Below, piece after piece: positions 7,800 through 18,200 of a DNA stretch of 22,192 nt. A program made the translations under genes and the position numbers. The stretch is taken from contig CAKTOT010000028.1 in the NCBI GenBank assembly GCA_934590135.1, positions 1 through 22,192 on the forward strand, read 5' to 3'. The DNA is from an uncultured Muribaculaceae bacterium. GTDB taxonomy: Bacteria; Bacteroidota; Bacteroidia; Bacteroidales; Muribaculaceae. How positions within the stretch are numbered: position 1 is the first letter of the stretch; each line of letters begins with the position of its first letter. The notes under the pieces are model-generated. The model made no database searches and was not told the DNA's origin. It saw nothing but the letters and a program-made list of their open reading frames with translations.

Positions 7800-8210
7800 T
7801 CAATCGCGTACCTTGCTGCTGCACAGATAAGGCAGATAGCATACGGCAAGTAGCAGCGCGACGCCCGTCGATGACATTTCGAGCCATGTGAAATGCGGGA
7901 TAAGCATCGTAAGGCCCCAAATCACACGCCCCGAGAAGACTACGACGATGGTCGTCATAGCCGTGGTCTGCAACGGTAGACGAGGAATAACCTTAAGCAC
8001 GGACAGTCCGTAAAGCGCAACGACAAAAAATGCCGCGGCGATGAGGACGGTGATAATACACGGCCAATATGCCCCGTATTGCGCTATTCGATTCATAACG
8101 TCACTGATGCCGTAAATGGCAAAAATCTTGTCCAACGCAGCCAGACACAGTAGATGTCCGAGACCGATAAGGAGATTAAGTACGACACCGACTTTAATTA
8201 ATGCTTTCAT
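7800..8210 (-). CDS. Small integral membrane protein, unknown function
   Basis: 136 aa with four predicted membrane helices, roughly residues 5-28, 48-72, 82-104 and 110-130. The second is the clearest, built around IITVLIAAAFFVVALYGLSVL. The N-terminus is a short positive segment (MKALIKVG), consistent with direct membrane insertion rather than a cleaved signal. I do not recognise a named family or any catalytic motif. It is followed by a 146-base gap before the next minus-strand gene, and has its own upstream -7-like box, so it is probably a single-gene transcript. Confidence 0.7.
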   Translation of the reverse strand: MKALIKVGVVLNLLIGLGHLLCLAALDKIFAIYGISDVMNRIAQYGAYWPCIITVLIAAAFFVVALYGLSVLKVIPRLPLQTTAMTTIVVVFSGRVIWGLTMLIPHFTWLEMSSTGVALLLAVCYLPYLCSSKVRD

Positions 8211-8265
8211 AAAAAGAGTTTTTTTGAATGGATGTATGTATGATATTCTCTACTTTTGGGGACTG

Positions 8266-8273
8266 CAAAGGTA
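8266..8273 (-). promoter_or_regulatory. Promoter -7 box (TACCTTTG) for the small membrane protein
   Basis: TACCTTTG on the minus strand fits TAnnTTTG. It would start transcription near 8260, giving a leader of about 50 bases before the ATG at 8210. The -33 region is not well matched. It is back to back with the ligA promoter, about 65 bases away. Confidence 0.45.
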
Positions 8274-8318
8274 ACAATTAATTTGTATCCGTCACTTTTT
8301 ACCTCGAATATTTTCCCC

Positions 8319-8346
8319 TGTTTTACAGAAAAAAACGCTAAATTTG
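8319..8346 (+). promoter_or_regulatory. Promoter for ligA
   Basis: TAAATTTG at 8339-8346 matches the Bacteroidetes -7 consensus. A TGTTTT at 8319-8324 lies at about the spacing of a -33 element but is an imperfect match. The start site would fall near 8352, leaving a leader of about 20 bases to the ATG at 8374. This supports that ATG over the in-frame TTG at 8344, which lies inside the promoter box. Confidence 0.55.
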
Positions 8347-8373
8347 CACACCACCGGAATACAATATACAACA

Positions 8374-10395
8374 ATGGAGAATACAGACAGCATACGCGCC
8401 GAAATCGAGTGCCTGCGCCGCGAACTCAACGAGCACAACCACAATTACTACGTACTCAACGCTCCGACTATCTCGGACCGCGAATTCGACGAGATGATGC
8501 ACCGCCTCGAGGACCTCGAAAAGCAGCATCCGGAGTACGATGACCCCCTGTCGCCCACGCATCGCGTCGGCAGCGACCTCACTCGCGGATTTGCGCAAGT
8601 GGAACACATCTACCCAATGCTATCCCTGGCCAATACCTATTCGGTGGAGGAAGTTGATGCCTGGGGTGCACGCGTACGGCGCGACCTCGCCGCCGAAGAT
8701 AATATAGCCATTGTGGGCGAGATGAAATTTGACGGTACGGGTATATCGTTGATATACGAGCACGGACGTCTGGTGCGTGCGGTCACTCGAGGTGACGGCG
8801 TGCGCGGCGATGTAGTCACCGAAAACGTCAAGACCATACGCAGCATTCCATTGACGCTCCAAGGCTCGGACTGGCCCGAGATGTTTGAGCTGCGCGGCGA
8901 AATTCTCCTGCCATGGGAAGCCTTCGACCGCCTCAACGCCGAGCGCGAAGACGCCGGAGACCCGCTCTTTGCAAACCCGCGCAACGCGGCCGCCGGAACG
9001 CTGAAGCTGCTCAACCCCGCCGAAGTGGCTCGCCGCGGCCTCGACGCCTATTTCTATTATCTGCTGGGTGAGGACCTGCCTTGCGACAACCATTACGACA
9101 ATATGCAACGCGTCCGCCAATGGGGATTCAAAGTCAGCGATGCAATGACGTTGCTGCACAATATCGATGAAATCGACCGATACATCACCTACTGGGACAC
9201 GGCACGCCGCAAGTTACCCGTAGCCACGGACGGCCTGGTGTTCAAGGTAAATTCGCTGCGTCAGCAACTCAACCTCGGATTTACCGCCAAGTCGCCGCGC
9301 TGGGCCATAGCCTACAAATTCCAAGCCGAGCGCGCCCTCACTCGTATGAATTACGTATCCTTCGAAGTCGGGCGTATGGGCACCATCACCCCGGTGGCCA
9401 ACCTCGAGCCGGTACTGCTGTCCGGCACCATCGTCAAGCGTGCCTCGCTACACAACGCCGACGTTATGCGCAGCCTCGACATACATAACGGAGATATGGT
9501 TTACGTCGAAAAAGGCGGCGAAATCATACCAAAAATCACCGGCGTGGACATATCACAGCGTCCTGCCGACAGCACTCCGGTAGCCTTCGTCACTCATTGT
9601 CCCAAATGCGGCACCCCGCTGGTACGCGTCGAGGGCGAAGCCGCATGGGTATGCCCCAACAAATGGGCCTGCCCGCCGCAAATCGTAGGACGCATCGAGC
9701 ACTTTGTCGGCCGACACGCTATGAATATCGACGGCATAGGCGCCGAGACTGCCGAGCTGCTTTACAATATAGGCAAGGTGAAGACTCCTGCCGATCTATA
9801 TACGTTGAAAGTGGGCGATCTCGAGCACCTCGAAGGCTTCGGACGACGCAGCGCCGAGCGCGTCATCGACGGCATAGGCACCAGCACCACCGTGCCTTTT
9901 GAGCGCGTACTCTTCGCCCTGTCTATTCCCAATGTGGGCGAGACCACGGCCAAAAAAGTGGCACGTACCGCCGGAAGTATCGATCGTCTGATGTCTATGA
10001 CCCTGCCCGAGCTGCAAGCCATTGAGGACGTGGGCGAAATCATCGCCCGTAGCATCATCGAGTACTTCGCGCAGGGCACCAATCGTGAGACCGTCGAGCG
10101 ACTGCGCCAAGCCGGCGTACAGATGGCTGTCGCCGAAGATACTGCGCCCGTCAGCAACACCCTGGCCGGCAAATCGATAGTCATCAGCGGCGTATTCGCC
10201 CTGCATAGCCGTGACGAATACAAGCAGATGATCGAGCAGCACGGCGGCAAGAACGTCGGCTCAATATCGCGCAAAACCGACTACATCCTTGCCGGTGAGA
10301 ATATGGGTCCCGCCAAGCTCGAAAAGGCGCGCACACTCGGCATCCCCATCATTGACGAGAATGCCTTCCTCGCCATGATTGCCCCCGCCGACTGA
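8374..10395 (+). CDS. ligA: NAD+-dependent DNA ligase LigA
   Basis: 673 aa, close to the usual length (about 670). It seals nicks with NAD+ in replication and repair. Domains in order: N-terminal Ia domain (YYVLNAPTISDREFDEMM), adenylation domain with nucleophile Lys118 in EMKFDG, the DGLVFKVN motif (about 286-293), OB fold, four-cysteine zinc finger (Cys409, 412, 427, 433), helix-hairpin-helix region (about 445-580) and BRCT domain (about 596-673). I start at ATG 8374: the upstream TTG at 8344 would overlap the -7 box, and the protein begins normally at MENTDSIRAEI. It is the only clear plus-strand protein gene, with divergent promoters ahead of it. Confidence 0.97.
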   Translation: MENTDSIRAEIECLRRELNEHNHNYYVLNAPTISDREFDEMMHRLEDLEKQHPEYDDPLSPTHRVGSDLTRGFAQVEHIYPMLSLANTYSVEEVDAWGARVRRDLAAEDNIAIVGEMKFDGTGISLIYEHGRLVRAVTRGDGVRGDVVTENVKTIRSIPLTLQGSDWPEMFELRGEILLPWEAFDRLNAEREDAGDPLFANPRNAAAGTLKLLNPAEVARRGLDAYFYYLLGEDLPCDNHYDNMQRVRQWGFKVSDAMTLLHNIDEIDRYITYWDTARRKLPVATDGLVFKVNSLRQQLNLGFTAKSPRWAIAYKFQAERALTRMNYVSFEVGRMGTITPVANLEPVLLSGTIVKRASLHNADVMRSLDIHNGDMVYVEKGGEIIPKITGVDISQRPADSTPVAFVTHCPKCGTPLVRVEGEAAWVCPNKWACPPQIVGRIEHFVGRHAMNIDGIGAETAELLYNIGKVKTPADLYTLKVGDLEHLEGFGRRSAERVIDGIGTSTTVPFERVLFALSIPNVGETTAKKVARTAGSIDRLMSMTLPELQAIEDVGEIIARSIIEYFAQGTNRETVERLRQAGVQMAVAEDTAPVSNTLAGKSIVISGVFALHSRDEYKQMIEQHGGKNVGSISRKTDYILAGENMGPAKLEKARTLGIPIIDENAFLAMIAPAD

Positions 10396-10442
10396 CCCTG
10401 CCGGACCGACAAGCATCGCCATTTCCGCGACAAGCAATGCTA

Positions 10443-10466
10443 TCCTCTCCTCTTTCTCTCTTCTTC
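10443..10466 (+). other. 24-base polypyrimidine tract after ligA
   Basis: An unbroken run of C and T about 50 bases after the ligA stop. No U-tailed hairpin is seen for ligA, so a C/T-rich RNA segment here could serve Rho-dependent ending. That role is inference only. Confidence 0.3.
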
Positions 10467-10495
10467 AACCGATACCCGCTTCTATGCAAACCCAT

Positions 10496-10796
10496 ATGAA
10501 ATGCTGCACAGAACCAAGACAACGTAGAACACTGAAAGTTTCGGCCGTTGCGGCAGCTATTATGGCTACTTTTCCCCTGTTTGGCGCGGCTCACCCGGGT
10601 GACGGTGGCATCCTACACTTATGATGGTGTGGGACGCCTCGCCTCAAAGTCTTTCGACACTGGCGGCGACACAGCGGGTAACGGCAACCGCTGGATCAAC
10701 TTTGCCTGGCTTGGACAGCACGACGACACCGCTCGTTGGCACGATGCCGTCCGAAAAGATAGTGCAGTAGAAAAGTTTATGGAACGTGTAGCGTGA
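10496..10796 (+). pseudogene. Gene debris: signal-peptide-like ORF followed by YD/RHS-repeat-like fragment in another frame
   Basis: This fills the 434-base gap after ligA, which has no intact gene. An ATG at 10496 opens 42 codons resembling a secretion signal (MKCCTEPRQRRTLKVSA then VAAAIMATFPLFGAA) and stops at 10624. In the next frame, 10614-10667 encodes SYTYDGVGRLASKSF, a close match to the YD motif (YxYDxxGRLxx) of RHS/YD-repeat surface proteins. That frame stays open to TGA at 10796 with non-repeat sequence. One isolated YD unit beside a frame-shifted signal peptide looks like the remnant of a decayed or deleted RHS-type gene. The alternative is chance similarity in a short ORF; the YD match is only about 15 residues. 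Confidence 0.4.
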
Positions 10797-10806
10797 TGTG
10801 TCACGC
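10791..10806 (-). terminator. Hairpin after the acyl-CoA synthetase gene, possible terminator
   Basis: A perfect 6-bp stem, GCGTGA (10791-10796) with TCACGC (10801-10806), encloses a 4-base loop 24 bases past the stop of the minus-strand acyl-CoA synthetase gene. There is no clear T-run on either side, so it is at best a weak terminator. Confidence 0.3.
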
Positions 10807-10829
10807 CTGTGTGAAGGGATTGTGCTTTC

Positions 10830-12644
<1,815 letters not shown>

Positions 12645-12655
12645 TGCGTAGAATT

Positions 12656-12705
12656 CAGAAGTTGTGAAGCGGAGGACACTGAATGGCGTCCTCCGGTGAC
12701 TTCTG
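12656..12705 (-). promoter_or_regulatory. Stem-loop in the 5' leader of the acyl-CoA synthetase gene
   Basis: On the minus strand an outer stem CAGAAGT (12705-12699) / ACTTCTG (12662-12656) encloses, across a 3/7-base internal loop, an inner perfect 8-bp stem CGGAGGAC (12695-12688) / GTCCTCCG (12677-12670) with a 10-base loop. The base of the structure is 11 bases before the ATG at 12644, and its 5' end coincides with the start site predicted from the TACATTTG box. It may stabilise the 5' end or limit ribosome access; no ligand or protein is implied by the sequence. Confidence 0.55.
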
Positions 12706-12710
12706 GTGTA

Positions 12711-12718
12711 CAAATGTA
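12711..12718 (-). promoter_or_regulatory. Promoter -7 box (TACATTTG) for the acyl-CoA synthetase
   Basis: TACATTTG on the minus strand fits the TAnnTTTG consensus. Transcription would begin near 12705. A TTTG at -33 is not seen at the right distance, so strength is uncertain. Confidence 0.45.
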
Positions 12719-12777
12719 CGCATTTATCGTTTGATGGGCATCATTTTGATGCCTCATTAACATTGTTTACATTCTTG

Positions 12778-12819
12778 GTGTGCGGCGATAATGTACGCGG
12801 CCGCGCATTGTGCCGACAC
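12778..12819. repeat. Nested inverted repeat between the phosphatase and acyl-CoA synthetase genes
   Basis: GTGTGCGGC (12778-12786) pairs, with one bulge, to GCCGACAC (12812-12819). Between them lies the perfect palindrome CGCGGCCGCG (12796-12805). It starts 7 bases beyond the phosphatase stop. No U-run follows on the minus strand, so it is not a standard terminator, but it may protect the 3' end of the operon RNA or end it weakly. Confidence 0.4.
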
Positions 12820-12825
12820 ATCCAA

Positions 12826-13377
12826 TCAATTAACGTCTACGCTATTGCGTACGATTCGTGCAAGGTTGGCGCAACTGTCTTCGAGCAAGTATAGAACGTT
12901 CTCGAATCCGTCGTCACCATCGTAATATGGGTCCGGGATGCAGCTGTGGAACGATGGCATCTGCAGAAATGCTGCCATTGGAGCCACTTTGGCTTGCGCT
13001 TCGAGAGTGGGTGCCATGCTTCGCAGATTGGCCACGTTGTTGTCGTCCATACCGATGATTATGTCGAAGTTATCGAAGTCGGCTTCGCGTACCTGACGGC
13101 AGATGTGGTCCAGTGTGTATCCGCGCCTTTGAGCGTGAATGCGCATGCGTTTGTCTGGTAGGTCGCCTACGTGCCATCCGCCTGTTCCGGCGCTGTCTAT
13201 AATCCATAAGGCCGAGTCGCCGTGGCGGTCTGCTTCGGCTTGCAGGATGCCCTGCGCGGCCGGAGAGCGGCAGATGTTGCCGAGGCATACGAAGAGTACT
13301 CGCACCGGCTTGTCGGCGGCATAACGTTGACGCATTGCGTCAATAACGGGAAGGTAGTCAAGGAGTTTTTCGTTCAT
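12826..13377 (-). CDS. Low-molecular-weight protein-tyrosine phosphatase
   Basis: 183 aa, longer than the usual ~150 because of a 25-residue N-terminal helix-like extension before the first beta strand. The catalytic P-loop CLGNICRS (31-38, nucleophile Cys31, Arg37) and the general-acid DPYY loop (Asp149, 149-152) are intact, so it should be active. Such enzymes remove phosphate from tyrosines, often of capsule/exopolysaccharide tyrosine kinases, but none is encoded in this window. It is last in the minus-strand array, 30 bases after aroB. The extension may be a wrong start, but no internal ATG suits: the only one, at Met15, still leaves about ten residues. Confidence 0.93.
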   Translation of the reverse strand: MNEKLLDYLPVIDAMRQRYAADKPVRVLFVCLGNICRSPAAQGILQAEADRHGDSALWIIDSAGTGGWHVGDLPDKRMRIHAQRRGYTLDHICRQVREADFDNFDIIIGMDDNNVANLRSMAPTLEAQAKVAPMAAFLQMPSFHSCIPDPYYDGDDGFENVLYLLEDSCANLARIVRNSVDVN

Positions 13378-13407
13378 TGTGGAGTGGTGGGTGTGTCAGG
13401 TGGTGTA

Positions 13408-14478
13408 TCAAATGCCCATAAGGTCGCGGTAGATGTCCAGGGCGCTTTTGATTGTCTCCGAGTCGATGGTGACATCGATGATGAAGTCGCCCGGGGCGCG
13501 CAATAGTGTGAAGTTGATTGCATCGGCATTGAAGTTTTTTTTGTCCTGACGCATAAGCTCTATTAATGCCGGGTAGTCCTCGCAGGTGATGACGAATGCG
13601 CCGTATATGTCGCGAACATACTTGGCGAATGTATGCAGCAGTGTCGAGTCAAAGCCTTGAAGCATAGAAGACAGCACACATTCGACAACCAGACCGCCGG
13701 CCACGGCATATCCGTGCGGTATGGGGTTGTGACGTTGCAGCGCCATTTCTTCGAAGGCATGTCCGATGGTGTGGCCGAGGTTGAGTGCTTTGCGTATGCC
13801 GTGTTCCGTAGGGTCTTGCTTTACGATATTCTCCTTTACGGCCACCGATCGACGTAGCAGGTCAAGCAGCTCGTCTCTGTCGTGGTCGGCGGCTGTGATA
13901 TCGAAAGTCATAAGTCGGAGTATGGCTTTGTCGCTGTCAAGCAGGCCGTGCTTGAGCATCTCGGCATATCCGGAGAGCTTTTCGCTTACGGGCAAGGTAT
14001 CAAAGAATACGGATGATACGATGACATCCGTTGCCGGATAGAAGGCTCCCACCTGATTTTTGTATCCGTCAAAATTGATGCCTGTTTTTCCGCCGATGGC
14101 TGCATCGACGGCGCCGAGCAGTGTGGTGGGGACGTTGATACACGGAATGCCGCGCTTGTATGTCGCGGCGGCAAATGCGCCCAAGTCGGTGACTACGCCG
14201 CCGCCGACATTGATGATGAGTGCGTGGCGCGAAGCACGTGCCGCGGACAGGGCGTGCCATACGCGCTGCAGCGTGTCCACGTTTTTGGATGCATCACCGG
14301 CGGGGATGTGTATCTGTGTGGCCGAGCGCACGCTTTGGCTCTGTTCTGTCAGCTTAGGTAGGACAAATGTGCCTGTATTGGAATCGCTTATGACAAATGC
14401 AGAAGTGGTCGCCATGTGACTTACGATACTGTCGATGACGATGCCTACGCTATTGGTATAATGGATGTTCTGTGCCAT
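13408..14478 (-). CDS. aroB: 3-dehydroquinate synthase
   Basis: 356 aa from ATG 14478 (E. coli AroB is 362). A TTG at 14514 in frame would add 12 residues and abut the HAD stop; I prefer the ATG. It converts DAHP to 3-dehydroquinate, the second shikimate-pathway step, using NAD+ and a divalent metal. Motifs: GGGVVTDLGAF (92-102), PTTLL (117-121), GGKTGIN (129-135) and NLGHTIGHAFE (233-243). Likely metal ligands are Glu173, His236 and His255, spaced as in known AroB proteins. The frame lies between the HAD and phosphatase genes, in an operon with no other shikimate gene. Confidence 0.96.
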   Translation of the reverse strand: MAQNIHYTNSVGIVIDSIVSHMATTSAFVISDSNTGTFVLPKLTEQSQSVRSATQIHIPAGDASKNVDTLQRVWHALSAARASRHALIINVGGGVVTDLGAFAAATYKRGIPCINVPTTLLGAVDAAIGGKTGINFDGYKNQVGAFYPATDVIVSSVFFDTLPVSEKLSGYAEMLKHGLLDSDKAILRLMTFDITAADHDRDELLDLLRRSVAVKENIVKQDPTEHGIRKALNLGHTIGHAFEEMALQRHNPIPHGYAVAGGLVVECVLSSMLQGFDSTLLHTFAKYVRDIYGAFVITCEDYPALIELMRQDKKNFNADAINFTLLRAPGDFIIDVTIDSETIKSALDIYRDLMGI

Positions 14479-14514
14479 ATTCTGTCGTGTTGTGATGCGT
14501 ATCGGTGCTGTCAA

Positions 14515-15261
14515 TTATAGAGATGCGCTCTTCAATTGAGATAACAATCGGGGCAGCATTTCGGCACAATCGGCCATGCTGTCGAATACTACGGCCGCGC
14601 CGGCGCGTTCCATATCTTGGCGCGGGATGGGTCCGGTGATGACGGCGATGGTGAAAACTCCGGCAGCGTCCGAGGATTGGACGCCCAGGGGCGCGTTTTC
14701 GAAAGTAATGGCGTCCGTAGCCGGAACTCCGGCTATTTGCAATGCGCGCAGATAAGGCTCGGGGTGTGGTTTGCCGTGTGTGACGTCGTGCGAGGTCACG
14801 CGACGGGAGGCATCGAATACTCCGGGGAAATCGGTGTCGAGACGGTTGAGTAGCGAGCTTTGACCCGACCCGGTGACAAGCACCGTGGTCATCGCGGCAT
14901 CGCGACAATACCGAGTGACGGCATCGGCGCCATCGATGACGGGCGGCGTTGGTTGCGCGGCAAATATGGCGGTCTTGCGTCCATATAGGCGCTTGATGTC
15001 TTCGGGTGTGGCATCGTGGCCGTATTGGCGGTTGAAAAGGATATTGATGGTGTCGGCGCCGGTGCGGCCCTCGAATCCGAAGAACTCGTCGAAATCGGCT
15101 TTTAGCCCTTCTTCGGCGCACATCTCCATCCATGCGCGTGCATGGCGCGGCATCGAGTCGTAGAGTGTGCCGTCCATGTCGAAAAGTGCGGCCTTGGGTG
15201 TGAGATGTGTGTAGCCGTGGCGGCGTATAAATGCCTGTATGTCGGTGGTGAAATCAATCAT
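14515..15261 (-). CDS. HAD-superfamily hydrolase (subfamily IA, beta-phosphoglucomutase-like)
   Basis: 248 aa. HAD motif I is DMDGT (28-32, nucleophile Asp28, acid/base Asp30); motif II is TGS (130-132); motif III is Lys164 in GKPHP; and motif IV is FENAPLG (187-193), where Asn replaces the second acidic residue common in this class. An alpha-helical cap lies between motifs I and II. It probably dephosphorylates a sugar phosphate or other small phosphometabolite; the substrate cannot be told from sequence. Its ATG overlaps the AsmA stop (ATGA, 15258-15261) and aroB follows closely, so translation is coupled within the operon. Confidence 0.9.
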   Translation of the reverse strand: MIDFTTDIQAFIRRHGYTHLTPKAALFDMDGTLYDSMPRHARAWMEMCAEEGLKADFDEFFGFEGRTGADTINILFNRQYGHDATPEDIKRLYGRKTAIFAAQPTPPVIDGADAVTRYCRDAAMTTVLVTGSGQSSLLNRLDTDFPGVFDASRRVTSHDVTHGKPHPEPYLRALQIAGVPATDAITFENAPLGVQSSDAAGVFTIAVITGPIPRQDMERAGAAVVFDSMADCAEMLPRLLSQLKSASL

Positions 15262-18200
15262 ATATGGTTCTCGTATTCTTTTTCGTCGTCTTTGATATCT
15301 CGTGCGGCTTGGATGTCTTTTTTGTCCTTGCCTTTCCTATCTTTCTTGCTTCTTTTGTCTTTTTTGTCCGCTGGAGTCGCTATGGGAGTGGGCGCTTCGA
15401 TCAGACCTTCGCGAATAAATTCGACCGAATCGGCAGCGCTCAGAGTGTCGTTGTCCGGTATTTCGTCGGCCGGTGAAGCGCCGTGGCGGCGTAGCGATCC
15501 AAGGCGTAGACGAGCGCGGTCGCCTGCGCGTATACCGCGACGGAAGACGTTAGAAATCTGACGCATAAGGTTGACGCGCGTGGTGTCCACGATGTTGACC
15601 GCCATGGCATCACCGGGCTTGAGACGTGCGCGTCCGATGCGTATTTTCATCTTGTCGGGGTTGCCGCTGATGTTTATGCCGAATTTGAAGGGCAGAGGCG
15701 ACTTGAGCACTGCAATATGGTATTTGAAATTGAGAGCGAAGTCGTTGTACCCTTGCACGCCGAGGCGGTAGCGGTCGATGTCAAAGATGAAGGGGTAGAT
15801 TTGCAATTGGTTGTTTTCGACTGTCATCTGTATGGACATTTGATCAATGACGTTGCGCTTCTTGTTCTTAAAGAACAGCCATTTTGATAGCGTTTTGAAG
15901 GTGTCCGGGTCGATTAGGACAAGCTGTTTGCCATCGAGCTTGACGGCAGCTTTGAAGTCGGGCAGGACGAAGTCCATGGACGGACTTATGGGCGTGGTGG
16001 CGGCAATTTCGGCATCTATGATGCCGCTGAAGTCGCGCAGTACCGGCATAATGGAGTCTATGGCCGGGACGAGGGACAGGAAGTTGGCTAAATTGAAGCG
16101 TGACAGTTGCATTCCGAAGCCGAAACTGAGTTCGTCGGCGCGTCGTCCCATATAAAGCGCCGAGAGATTGATGTCGCCTACGTCGCTGGTTGCGTTGAGC
16201 TCGTGCAAGTTCAAGGCTCCGTTTAAGGCCATGGCGTGTCCGTGCAGGTTGTGTAGCATCAGGTCTGCATAGCGCACATTGGCTGCATCGATGTGAATAT
16301 TGGCGTCGATATTGGTGGGCACCAGTATGGGTACTACGGTATCCGATTGGGTTGTAGTCTGTTGTTGCATAGCACATTCCAAGTCTATTTCGTTGTCGCT
16401 GTCGCCAAGGCTTATGCCGTTGCCGGTCGCTGCGGCCGAGCTGTATGCCGCGCCGGCAAATACGGCCTTAGCCAGTTGGTTGATGTCTATGGTGTCGCTG
16501 GACACATCCAGGTGTATGCCAAGGGGCTGCGTTTTTTTACGCGAGGTCAGGGCTTTCTTGATGTTGGATACCTTGCCGGTGATGGTGAAGTCGCTTGATC
16601 CTGCGGTGTAGCGCATACTGTGTATGTCAAGGCTGTCGTTGTTAAAGACTATGTCGATGTCTCGCAGGCTGTTGCGCAACGGGAAGTAGGGCGTGTACAG
16701 GCGTGCCCGCTTTCCGGCGATAGTGCCGGTGATATCCCACGAACGCAACAATCGGCGGATGGCCGTGGTCGTGCCGAAGTCTATGGCCTCGGTGCCTTCG
16801 TCTTTGACAGTGGTGCTGCTGTGACGGCTGTGGCGCCGGCGGTATTCGGCGGAGGCAATCTCGTAGACGCTATCGCGGTCAAGTGTCGGATTGGCGCGAT
16901 GTATCGAATCGCCTATTGTGCGAATGGCGCGTGTGCGGTCGTTCTCGGGGCGTAATATTGCTTCAAGGTGTGTCTTGGCGCTGCGCAGAACGGCGCGTGT
17001 GCTGCGATCGCCGGCGCTGAAGCGTTGCATCTCGAGGTCGAGAATGAGGTGCGGACGATGTTCGTCGCCTTCATAGGCCTTGGCTATGGCATAGCCTTTG
17101 ACGTCGCGCAGGCGTACGCGTGACGAATCGGCCACGGAGAACATTTCGTAGCGGGCAAAACTGAGGCCTCCGCCCATGGGTTGAATGTCATGGTCGCAAT
17201 GGTGGCGGTGGCTGTTGCGCGTTCCGATGCCCATTTGCAGGTCGGTGAGGTGCATGCGTGCCTCGGGGGTGGATATGTAGGCCGAGTCAACGGTGAGACG
17301 GGCCGTCAGCAGCCCCGTAGCGGTGACATCGGCGCGCTTGAAGGTCTCTTGGGTGCCGAAATTAAACAAAGCACGGTCAACGTATATGCTGTTGACCGTG
17401 TCGCTCTGCCATCTGAAATTCCGTAGGCCTATGTCCCCTTTGACCAAGAGGTGCTGAAATCCGCCGGGGCTGAGCATTGACGGCCGCCCTTTGATGCGGG
17501 CATTGGCCGTCAAATCGCCGCTGATGCTTGCCCCGCCAAGCAGCCGCTTGAGCTGCGGCGGAAGTGCGCCGAGGTGGCTGACGCCGTTGACTTTGCCGTC
17601 AAACAGTGGGTCGCCTAGCATCTCGGTGACGCTGCCGGTGAGATGCAGGTCTGTCGCCGGCCCGGCGATATTCAGCTGGTGTATGGTCAGGATACTGGCG
17701 TTGAGGTCGTTGCCGTCGATATGCAGCGACATATCGGTGCTGAAGTGTCGGAAGTCGACTTGCTGCCACTTGAGGTATGAGTCAGGCACGGAAATATTGA
17801 CATCCATAGTGGGCAGTGCATCGCCGTCAGCGCCTAACGAGAATGGCTTCAGTAGCTTGGCATCCACGCGTATGCGAGCATTGGTGTTGATTCCAACGGG
17901 TATACCATAGAATTCGGCCATATCCTCGGGTACGGCGGCCAGGAGCTCGCCCACGGGCAGCGGGTCAAGGTGCAGACGCAGGGCATCGACACGTGCGCTG
18001 TCGCCGATGTTGAAACGGGTGTCGATATTGCCCTGTATCAGCGACATCTTGAAGGCAAAGCCTTCGAGAGCAATCTCTTCGGGTTTGGCCTGATCCCAAC
18101 GGATATTGCCGTTGAGCCCGAAGCCGAGGTCTTTGATGCCGAAAATCTCGGATATAGCCGGACAGTCGGCGTCGCCATCAAAGTTTATGCGGTACAGAGG

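Noticed and set aside
8344..8373. TTG start giving LigA ten extra residues
   Set aside because: The TTG falls within the TAAATTTG promoter box, and the ATG at 8374 gives the normal LigA N-terminus.
12645..12713. Upstream start giving the acyl-CoA synthetase 23 more residues
   Set aside because: It would translate the leader stem-loop and overlap the -7 box; the ATG at 12644 begins the recognisable domain.
14479..14514. TTG start for AroB at 14514
   Set aside because: The ATG at 14478 gives a normal AroB N-terminus and length.
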